The notes under the pieces are model-generated. The model was not told the origin of the DNA. It was given only the letters and a program-made list of their open reading frames with translations, and did no database searches. A program made the translations under genes and the position numbers. From Arenicella sp. (GTDB lineage: Bacteria > Pseudomonadota > Gammaproteobacteria > Arenicellales > Arenicellaceae): a stretch of DNA of 6,609 nt. The stretch is taken from NCBI GenBank assembly GCA_016763815.1, contig JAESTB010000459.1, positions 1 to 6,609 on the forward strand, given 5' to 3'. This document shows positions 1 to 4,160 of this stretch, in pieces (positions within the stretch are counted from its first letter, which is position 1; the number at the start of each line of letters is the position of its first letter).

Positions 1-207
1 CAAACGGGTTTAGCCGCAGCGGTGTTGAATCATCCTGCCAATGGCATTTGTTGGATTGCTAAACGTTTTGCGCCGCATGGTGTCGCGTTAGAGCCAGGGC
101 AGGTTTTGTTAAGCGGTTCGTTTACTGCGCCGATCAAGGTTCAAGCGGGAGATGTGATTACCGCTGAATACGGTGTGTTGGGTGATCTTTCGGTTAAGTT
201 TGTTTAG
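1..207 (+). CDS. 2-oxo-hept-4-ene-1,7-dioate hydratase-like protein, C-terminal part (5' truncated by window)
   Basis: The open frame runs in from base 1 (reading Q-T-G-L-A-A-A-V) to TAG at 205-207, so only the last 68 residues are present. The segment contains LNHPANGICWIAK, then LEPGQVLLSGSFT, and ends GDLSVKFV. This is the C-terminal pattern of the HpaH/HpcG and MhpD/BphH hydratases (fumarylacetoacetate-hydrolase-like fold), in which the 'LEPG..ll.GSFT' stretch closes the active site. Such enzymes add water to a 2-hydroxy-dienoate produced by meta ring cleavage, giving a 4-hydroxy-2-oxo acid. The next gene, 15 bases downstream, encodes an HpaI-type aldolase that would use exactly that product, which favours the HpaH-like (dioate) reading over MhpD. 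A GTG at 22 is in frame but internal, not a start. Metal-binding residues lie upstream and cannot be checked. The family call is fairly secure; the precise substrate is inferred. Confidence 0.82.
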   Translation, partial: QTGLAAAVLNHPANGICWIAKRFAPHGVALEPGQVLLSGSFTAPIKVQAGDVITAEYGVLGDLSVKFV

Positions 208-222
208 AGGTCTGTGTGAAAA

Positions 223-1023
223 ATGTCGATGATTAAGAAAAATTATTTCAAACGAGCCTTAAGTGGCACTAAGCCGCTATTTGGCTTGTGGCAAGGTATT
301 GCCGATACATCGGTCGCGGAAATTGGCGCCGGCGCCGGCTTTGATTGGCTGCTTGTGGACGCTGAGCATGGCCCATTTGACCTGCGGTCGGTGATGAACC
401 ACTTGCAAGCGATAGAACCTTACCCGGTCTCGGCCATCGTCAGGCCTGTTGAAGGCAGCGCCGCCTTGATTAAGCAGCTATTGGATATTGGCGCGCAAAC
501 ACTACTAGTACCAATGGTCGATACGGCTGAACAGGCTAAGAAAATTGTCGCAGCGGCTAAATACCCACCAATGGGGGTTCGTGGTCTAGGCACATCAATG
601 GCTCGGGCGGCCAATTGGAACCGCACCACCGACTATCTTGAGAAAGCTAACGATGAGATATGTGTGGTGTTGCAGATTGAGACCCTAGCCGGCCTACGAA
701 ATATTAAAGAGATTGTGGCCGTTGAGGGGGTTGATGCTGTTTTTATCGGTCCTTCAGATTTGTCGGCGGCAATGGGGTTTGTCGGCAACCCTGGTCACCG
801 TGATGTAGTAGCTGCGATTAAAGAAGCCTTTAAGGTAATTCATGCGCTGGGCAAACAGGCAGGTGTTTTGGCTGTGACTAAAGAGCTTGCCGACAAATAT
901 GTCCAAGCAGGCGCGCGTTTTATCGGCGTCGGCGTTGACGCTGCTTTATTAGCAAATGCTACTCGTCAGCTAGCGGCGCAGTTTATCGATAGGTCTGACG
1001 ATAAAGAAACCGCGGGTTATTGA
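223..1023 (+). CDS. hpaI: HpaI/HpcH-family aldolase (4-hydroxy-2-oxo-heptanedioate aldolase type)
   Basis: This 266-residue class II, divalent-metal pyruvate aldolase splits 4-hydroxy-2-oxo acids into pyruvate and an aldehyde (succinic semialdehyde for the classical substrate). It aligns from memory along the whole E. coli HpaI (about 262 residues): GFDWLLVDAEH at 39-49, IKQLLDIGAQTLLVPM at 83-98, RGLGTSMARA at 120-129, QIET at 151-154, VFIGPSDLSA at 173-182. Residues equivalent to E. coli D42, H45, R70 and metal ligands E149 and D175 appear intact as D46, H49, R74, E153 and D179, each offset by four. The start is ATG 223, with AGAGG at 206-210 upstream; ATG 229 is an alternative that would drop two residues. 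It lies 15 bases after the hydratase gene and one base before the LigA-type gene, consistent with one transcript. HpaI enzymes are promiscuous for the aldehyde half, so the natural substrate could differ. Confidence 0.9.
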   Translation: MSMIKKNYFKRALSGTKPLFGLWQGIADTSVAEIGAGAGFDWLLVDAEHGPFDLRSVMNHLQAIEPYPVSAIVRPVEGSAALIKQLLDIGAQTLLVPMVDTAEQAKKIVAAAKYPPMGVRGLGTSMARAANWNRTTDYLEKANDEICVVLQIETLAGLRNIKEIVAVEGVDAVFIGPSDLSAAMGFVGNPGHRDVVAAIKEAFKVIHALGKQAGVLAVTKELADKYVQAGARFIGVGVDAALLANATRQLAAQFIDRSDDKETAGY

Positions 1024-1024
1024 T

Positions 1025-1366
1025 GTGAGTTTGTATTACCTTCAAAAAGTGCTCTACGACATTAATCGCAACGAGCAAGCCCAGCAGAAGTATCGAGACG
1101 ACGTTGACACGCTGCTTAACGACTATACTTTGACGGATGAAGAACGGCTCGCATTGAAAACGCCTGATATAGGCTTGCTCTACGTACTTGGTGTTAATGG
1201 TCAAATTTTAATGCACTTTGCCGCCTTTCATCAAATTGAATGGGACGATTACTTGCAAGCTATGCGCGACGGCATCGCCGAGCACGGTGAAGTTCGAGAG
1301 GGTGTGTACGCAATGACTGGCGCCGGTGAGAATTTTACAATCGACACCGAAGTCCAAAGCGATTGA
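1025..1366 (+). CDS. LigA-type small (alpha) subunit of class III extradiol ring-cleavage dioxygenase
   Basis: This 113-residue protein resembles the small alpha subunit of protocatechuate 4,5-dioxygenase-type enzymes. The visible LigA-domain pattern is an N-terminal YYLQKVLYDINR helix (4-15), the LTDEERLALKTPDIG segment (36-50), and LYVLGVNGQILMHFAAF (52-68). The charged tail at 70-113 looks helical in its first part. In LigAB the alpha subunit has no metal site but caps the active site of LigB, and the LigB-type gene follows 36 bases later. The best start is GTG 1025, one base after the aldolase stop (TGATGTG), giving MSLYYLQ. I see no clear Shine-Dalgarno, so translation is probably coupled to the aldolase gene. 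The ATG at 1023 is immediately followed by TGA and is not usable. The family is clear from pattern and neighbour; the substrate is not determined. Confidence 0.82.
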   Translation: MSLYYLQKVLYDINRNEQAQQKYRDDVDTLLNDYTLTDEERLALKTPDIGLLYVLGVNGQILMHFAAFHQIEWDDYLQAMRDGIAEHGEVREGVYAMTGAGENFTIDTEVQSD

Positions 1367-1402
1367 CGTGCTGAATAATTAGATAGTTATGCGAGAAGAA
1401 TT

Positions 1403-2221
1403 ATGAGTTTAGTCTATGCCGGTATTTGCAGCCATGGCCCAGGAATTACCGCACGCGCCGATCGCGCCGACCCAGTCGTTAGAGATGCGTTTTACGCAAA
1501 CCTCGATAAGATGCGTCAGGATATTGTTGATGCCGGTGCCGAAGCGATCATCGTAATAGCGGCTGAGCATTTCGCAAACTTCTTTATGAATAATATGCCC
1601 GCTTATTGCATTGGCATGGCTGATGAGTACGAAGGCCCAATTGAAGACCCCGAATGGTTGAAAATCGAAAAAACCAAAGTGCCCGGAAACCCTGGTTTAT
1701 CAAAGCGCTTGATTACAGAGCTTATGCAAACGGTAGACGTTGCGTTCTCAGAAGAGTGGAAATTTGACCACGGTATTAGCGTGCCCTTGAATTTTTTAAC
1801 ACCTGAATATGATATGCCAATTATCCCCGCGAATATCAACTGCCAAGGCCCTCCATTAACTCCGTTACACCGCGCGTGGGCATTTGGTGAAGCCTTACGT
1901 CGAGCGTGTGATTCAGTGCCTGAGAAGCTTGCTATTGTTGGCACCGGAGGTATCTCTCATTGGCCGGCCACGCCTGATTCTGGAAAAATAAATTTAGAAT
2001 GGGACCAAGAGTTTATGGATCGATTCAAGCGCAATGATAAAGACGCTATGTTATCGTACAGCGATGAAGAAACCTATCGCGATGCTGGGCAGGGTGGTTA
2101 TGAGATTCGAACTTTGATTGCAACGGCGGCGGCAGCCAAGGGGGCTCAAGCGAATGTCCATTTTTTTGAACCGATACCTATTTTTGCTACTAGCTGTTTC
2201 TGTGCGAGTTTTGAACTTTAA
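1403..2221 (+). CDS. LigB-type catalytic (beta) subunit of class III extradiol dioxygenase
   Basis: This 272-residue enzyme belongs to the LigB superfamily of Fe(II) extradiol dioxygenases, which open catecholic rings next to the diol using O2. The expected metal ligands are visible: H11 in CSHGPG, H56 in AAEHFANFF, and E234 in GQGGYEIR, matching H12, H61 and E242 of Sphingobium LigB. The catalytic-base histidine is present as H186 in GTGGISHWP (H195 in LigB), and H123 in KFDHGISVPL is another conserved position. Its length is close to that of LigB and HpaD relatives. ATG 1403 has only a weak purine-rich GAGAAGAA upstream. It stands directly after the LigA-type gene, and they presumably form an alpha-beta enzyme. 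The downstream hydratase and aldolase types suggest a substrate other than, or cleaved differently from, protocatechuate at 4,5; homoprotocatechuate or an alkylcatechol are possibilities, but this is inference. Confidence 0.88.
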   Translation: MSLVYAGICSHGPGITARADRADPVVRDAFYANLDKMRQDIVDAGAEAIIVIAAEHFANFFMNNMPAYCIGMADEYEGPIEDPEWLKIEKTKVPGNPGLSKRLITELMQTVDVAFSEEWKFDHGISVPLNFLTPEYDMPIIPANINCQGPPLTPLHRAWAFGEALRRACDSVPEKLAIVGTGGISHWPATPDSGKINLEWDQEFMDRFKRNDKDAMLSYSDEETYRDAGQGGYEIRTLIATAAAAKGAQANVHFFEPIPIFATSCFCASFEL

Positions 2222-2289
2222 AGTCGATGGCTTGATTGCCTCTGGTAGCCGAAAAACGGCTAAACATTACCAACCTATCTAAAATAATA

Positions 2290-2610
2290 ATGCCTAAAAT
2301 CACATTTATAAACTTCGAAGGAAACCAACATCAGGTAGATGCCCAGTTAGGTCAATCATTGATGGAAGCTGCAATACAGGACGACGTAGACGGAATCGAC
2401 GCCGACTGTGGCGGCGCATGCGCTTGCGCCACCTGCCATGTTTACATCAATCACGACTGGACGGCAAAGGTCGGTAAGCCCGAAGATTTAGAAGCTGAAA
2501 TGCTGGATGTTGCGGAAGGCGTAGAAGATAATTCACGCTTAGCATGCCAAATAGAAATAACCGCCGAATTAGACGGCTTGATTGTAACAACGCCTGAGAG
2601 TCAATTTTGA
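2290..2610 (+). CDS. Putidaredoxin-type [2Fe-2S] ferredoxin
   Basis: This 106-residue ferredoxin is nearly the same length as putidaredoxin (about 106 residues). The cluster ligands follow C-x5-C-x2-C-x36-C: C40, C46, C49 and C86, within DADCGGACACATCHVY and SRLACQ. C44 is an additional cysteine. D39 corresponds to putidaredoxin D38, important for redox-partner contact. The C-terminal residue is F106, where putidaredoxin has the functionally important W106. Such proteins carry single electrons from an FAD reductase to a cytochrome P450 or sometimes a Rieske oxygenase in the cytoplasm. Neither partner is in the window. ATG 2290 is chosen because MPKITF begins the first strand as in relatives; the frame is open further upstream to a TTG at 2236, but that extension (LVAEKRLNITNLSK) has no family counterpart. 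No good Shine-Dalgarno is seen. It lies 68 bases after the LigB-type gene, likely the last gene of the run. Confidence 0.88.
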   Translation: MPKITFINFEGNQHQVDAQLGQSLMEAAIQDDVDGIDADCGGACACATCHVYINHDWTAKVGKPEDLEAEMLDVAEGVEDNSRLACQIEITAELDGLIVTTPESQF

Positions 2611-2774
2611 TGACTACGTCATTGATGGCTTTACCCATCACTAAGCAAATTAAGTCGTATGGATAGATACCTCTAAGCCGACTATTGAGTTGTAACCGTA
2701 GGCGCGCTATTGGGGTGCGTATTTAGGCCCTGCGCTAGACTCACTGGCGTTTTAAATCAGCGGTTCCCTAACAA
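2611..2774. other. Convergent intergenic gap with weak hairpins only
   Basis: The ferredoxin gene and the - strand flavoprotein gene converge on this 164-base gap. Two small inverted repeats are visible: ATGAC/GTCAT around 2610-2622, overlapping the ferredoxin stop codon, and TGATGG/CCATCA at 2623-2628 and 2635-2640. Neither is followed by a T-run on either strand, so I do not call an intrinsic terminator. A direct GCGCTA repeat (about 2704 and 2742) is probably chance. No small gene is evident. Confidence 0.5.
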
Positions 2775-3440
2775 CTAAGAAGTTCCTTCCTGAACTTTTT
2801 GGTCATACTCTTCGATCGAGATAGTACCGCCTTCCTGCTCAGCGCGACCAATATCTTTAGGCTGTAAAACTTCTTGTAATAGATTAATGCGTTTCCATGC
2901 AGGAAAAGGCTGTTCGCCTTTTTCATTGGGAACATATCTGGAATTTTCGATTCTTTGATGCTTGTGAATATAACGAGCGCAATTATAGAATACCGCTGTT
3001 ACGGCAACCTCAACTACCATATTTGAGCCAGGAAATAACGCTAATAGTTCTGGATTCTCGCTTACCTTTGCGGTGCCTTGAACACGAACGCGCAGAGGCG
3101 TTTCCATGTCAATAAATAGCATGCCAATTTTTCCTGTTTCGGTAGCGTTACCCATAGAGAGAAACATGCCGTTACCATCATAGTTTGGGAAGACTAATTT
3201 TCTTGGGCTGACAACATTAACTAAACCCACTGGCCCACCTTTATATGACACCGTAGGCTCGCCATTACGGTTAACCGTAGAAAGGAAAAAGTAGTCGAGT
3301 TTTGAAATAAATTCTATTTGTTCATCTTGTAATTCGTCGCTAACAATAGCCGCGACAACCGCATCAGCAAGGTTGTGGCTATCATGTTCTTTTTGAATCT
3401 TACGTTGAGATTGGCTATAAAATTCGTCTGCAGTCGGCAT
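2775..3440 (-). CDS. Pyridoxamine 5'-phosphate oxidase family (FMN split-barrel) protein
   Basis: This 221-residue protein belongs to the PNPOx-like flavin-binding split-barrel group. The core pattern is visible: YFFLSTVNRNGEPTVSYKGG (50-69), then LVFPNYDGNGMFLSMGN (82-98), TGKIGMLFIDME (102-113), RVRVQGTAKV (117-126), and FYNCARYIHKH (151-161), a segment seen in stand-alone members of this family. It is not a typical PdxH and probably binds FMN or another flavin as a small oxidoreductase; the substrate is unknown. No signal peptide or membrane segment is seen, so it should be cytoplasmic. The start is the ATG at 3440-3438, supported by an AAGAGGA ribosome-binding site (3448-3454) seven bases upstream. 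It is transcribed against the catabolic run and away from the receptor gene, so its link to the pathway is only positional. Confidence 0.82.
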   Translation of the reverse strand: MPTADEFYSQSQRKIQKEHDSHNLADAVVAAIVSDELQDEQIEFISKLDYFFLSTVNRNGEPTVSYKGGPVGLVNVVSPRKLVFPNYDGNGMFLSMGNATETGKIGMLFIDMETPLRVRVQGTAKVSENPELLALFPGSNMVVEVAVTAVFYNCARYIHKHQRIENSRYVPNEKGEQPFPAWKRINLLQEVLQPKDIGRAEQEGGTISIEEYDQKVQEGTS

Positions 3441-3447
3441 GCTTAGG

Positions 3448-3454
3448 TCCTCTT
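3448..3454 (-). promoter_or_regulatory. Ribosome-binding site of the PNPOx-like gene
   Basis: On the - strand, AAGAGGA lies seven bases before the ATG at 3440-3438. It is one of the better Shine-Dalgarno matches in the window and fixes this start. Confidence 0.7.
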
Positions 3455-3566
3455 GTTCGATGGCAAGTTTAGAGAAAAGGTCGATCGTTGACCAAGTTAA
3501 ACATAGGGTTTAGGCGATGGCAAACTGAGTGTCTAAGTCATGCTTCACAAACTTTGTCTTATTCGA

Positions 3567-3595
3567 AAAATATAAGCTATTGTTTCTGAAGTGAA
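3567..3595 (-). promoter_or_regulatory. Candidate sigma-70 promoter for the PNPOx-like gene
   Basis: On the - strand, TTCACT (3595-3590, four of six bases of TTGACA) is followed 17 bases later by TATTTT (3572-3567), or 15 bases later by TATATT (3574-3569), in an AT-rich stretch. That places transcription start some 115-120 bases before the gene. The match is modest and the region is AT-rich, so chance similarity is possible. Confidence 0.3.
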
Positions 3596-3651
3596 TTTAG
3601 TGAAATTGATCGACTTTAATTGCTGTGTGAAGACCCATTCGGCCATTTTTT

Positions 3652-3682
3652 GTGCCGAAATAGTCATGCGGTTGTGCCTTTC
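3652..3682 (+). repeat. Imperfect 31-nt direct repeat, copy 1
   Basis: This copy starts GTGCC, has six mostly unlike bases, and continues GTCATGCGGTTGTGCCTTTC. It matches copy 2 (4025-4055) at 23 of 31 positions with no gaps; the last 20 bases match at 17 of 20. It overlaps the right arm of a small TTCGGC/GCCGAA hairpin. It could be a regulator site or the trace of an old duplication. Confidence 0.5.
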
Positions 3683-3836
3683 ATGTCATTTTCCTGAGCT
3701 TAGTAAGCATTGCTAATCTAGGTGTGTGACTCGGAGGATAAACGGATTCTGAGAGCAGTGATTAGCGAAGGCCGTGCTCGATATCCATGTTAAATAAATG
3801 CAAAAAACTCGTCGTCGGCTAGGTTATTAAACACTC

Positions 3837-3867
3837 TGTGAGACCTCAGTTATGCTGAGGTCTCACA
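3837..3867. repeat. Perfect 13-bp inverted repeat with 5-nt loop
   Basis: The arms TGTGAGACCTCAG (3837-3849) and CTGAGGTCTCACA (3855-3867) are exact reverse complements around TTATG. The stem is strong but is followed by TTGAATAG, not a T-run, so by itself it is not a classical terminator. It sits 20 bases upstream of a genuine terminator hairpin. It may be the 5' part of a structured RNA 3' end, a dimeric regulator site, or a decayed repeat element. Confidence 0.75.
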
Positions 3868-3887
3868 TTGAATAGTTATGCACGCAG

Positions 3888-3912
3888 AGCCTGATTTCTT
3901 TCAGGCTTTTTT
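3888..3912 (+). terminator. Rho-independent terminator with no gene in front of it
   Basis: AGCCTGA (3888-3894) pairs perfectly with TCAGGCT (3901-3907) across a 6-nt loop and runs into an uninterrupted T-run to 3912. The polarity is + strand only, since the other side lacks T's. The nearest upstream + strand gene ends at 2610, about 1.3 kb away with an opposing gene between, so the terminated transcript is unidentified. A small RNA starting in 3600-3840 is one explanation. Confidence 0.75.
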
Positions 3913-4011
3913 ATGCCTACTGGTTTAAATACGACGCTTATTTTTATTTACATAAATGATTTCTTAAAGCGTGTTGGACTCGGTTTCATCACCAATTTCA
4001 CCGTGCATGAA

Positions 4012-4040
4012 ATGACAAAAAGTAGTGCCTTTTTCGTCAT
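4012..4040. repeat. Imperfect hairpin in the receptor's upstream region
   Basis: ATGACAAAAAG (4012-4022) pairs with CTTTTT-C-GTCAT (4029-4040), leaving one bulged C at 4035 and a 6-nt loop. An outer CACC/GGTG (3999-4002 and 4041-4044) could add to it asymmetrically. It overlaps the second direct-repeat copy and ends about 24 bases before a TATAAT box, where an operator would sit. Confidence 0.5.
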
Positions 4041-4055
4041 GGTGTTATGCCTTTC
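4025..4055 (+). repeat. Imperfect 31-nt direct repeat, copy 2
   Basis: This copy begins GTGCCTTTTTC and continues GTCATGGTGTTATGCCTTTC. It matches copy 1 (3652-3682) at the same internal spacing. It forms the right arm of the imperfect hairpin at 4012-4040 and covers the place where a -35 element for the TATAAT at 4064 would lie. Confidence 0.5.
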
Positions 4056-4063
4056 TTCACTCA

Positions 4064-4069
4064 TATAAT
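4064..4069 (+). promoter_or_regulatory. Candidate -10 box for the TonB-dependent receptor gene
   Basis: There is an exact TATAAT about 92 bases before the receptor start. At 16-18 bases upstream the sequence is GTGTTA-like, a poor -35, which would suit an activator-dependent promoter. A second possibility is TTGGTT with TACTAT further down (near 4100-4130). Exact TATAAT in AT-rich sequence can occur by chance. Confidence 0.35.
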
Positions 4070-4148
4070 TAACGTATTAATTAATAACTTGATTTTTTAT
4101 TGGTTACTAAACAAGCATAAAAATACTATACCGTTGAATGACATGATT

Positions 4149-4154
4149 GGAGAG
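4149..4154 (+). promoter_or_regulatory. Ribosome-binding site deciding the receptor start
   Basis: GGAGAG lies six bases before ATG 4161. The frame is open upstream to ATG 4047, but only ATG 4161 has a proper Shine-Dalgarno and puts a normal signal peptide at the N-terminus. Confidence 0.75.
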
Positions 4155-4160
4155 AATCAC

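Larger units (their letters stand above)
3441..4160. other. Divergent intergenic region rich in repeats and hairpins, no recognisable gene
   Basis: The region separates the - strand flavoprotein from the + strand receptor. Going rightwards it contains the candidate flavoprotein promoter, a 6-bp hairpin TTCGGC/GCCGAA (3638-3643 and 3654-3659), the first copy of a direct repeat (3652-3682), a GGAGGA at 3733-3738 with no standard start codon at a suitable distance, a perfect inverted repeat (3837-3867), an orphan intrinsic terminator (3888-3912), an imperfect hairpin (4012-4040) with the second direct-repeat copy (4025-4055), a TATAAT box (4064-4069), and the receptor's ribosome-binding site. 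I find no convincing coding frame; the longest candidates are a dozen or so codons. The terminator implies that something upstream of it is, or was, transcribed rightwards. Confidence 0.6.

Noticed and set aside
22..207. A complete 61-residue gene starting at GTG 22
   Set aside because: The same frame is open to base 1 and the upstream residues continue the hydratase family pattern, so this is the tail of a longer gene.
420..1944. Antisense open frames across the aldolase, LigA and LigB genes (for example - strand 420-629, 983-1204 and 1603-1944)
   Set aside because: They lie wholly or mostly opposite well-supported genes, have no recognisable domains, and look like codon-bias shadows.
2236..2289. 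TTG 2236 as ferredoxin start
   Set aside because: The added residues do not resemble any part of putidaredoxin-type proteins; ATG 2290 gives the expected length and first strand.
2609..2640. Small hairpins after the ferredoxin gene as a terminator
   Set aside because: The stems are 5-6 bp and no T-run follows on either strand.
3787..3822. An 11-codon leader peptide (MLNKCKKLVVG) ahead of the hairpin and terminator
   Set aside because: It has no ribosome-binding site and no run of regulatory codons; a frame this short is expected by chance.
3837..3867. The TGTGA...TCACA ends of the palindrome as a CRP/FNR-type site
   Set aside because: The half-sites are far too widely spaced (a 31-base palindrome rather than 16); the pairing is better read as an RNA hairpin or another inverted repeat.
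4047..4160. A 38-residue N-terminal extension of the receptor from ATG 4047
   Set aside because: It lacks a ribosome-binding site, lies before or across the candidate promoter, and would bury the signal peptide that begins at ATG 4161.
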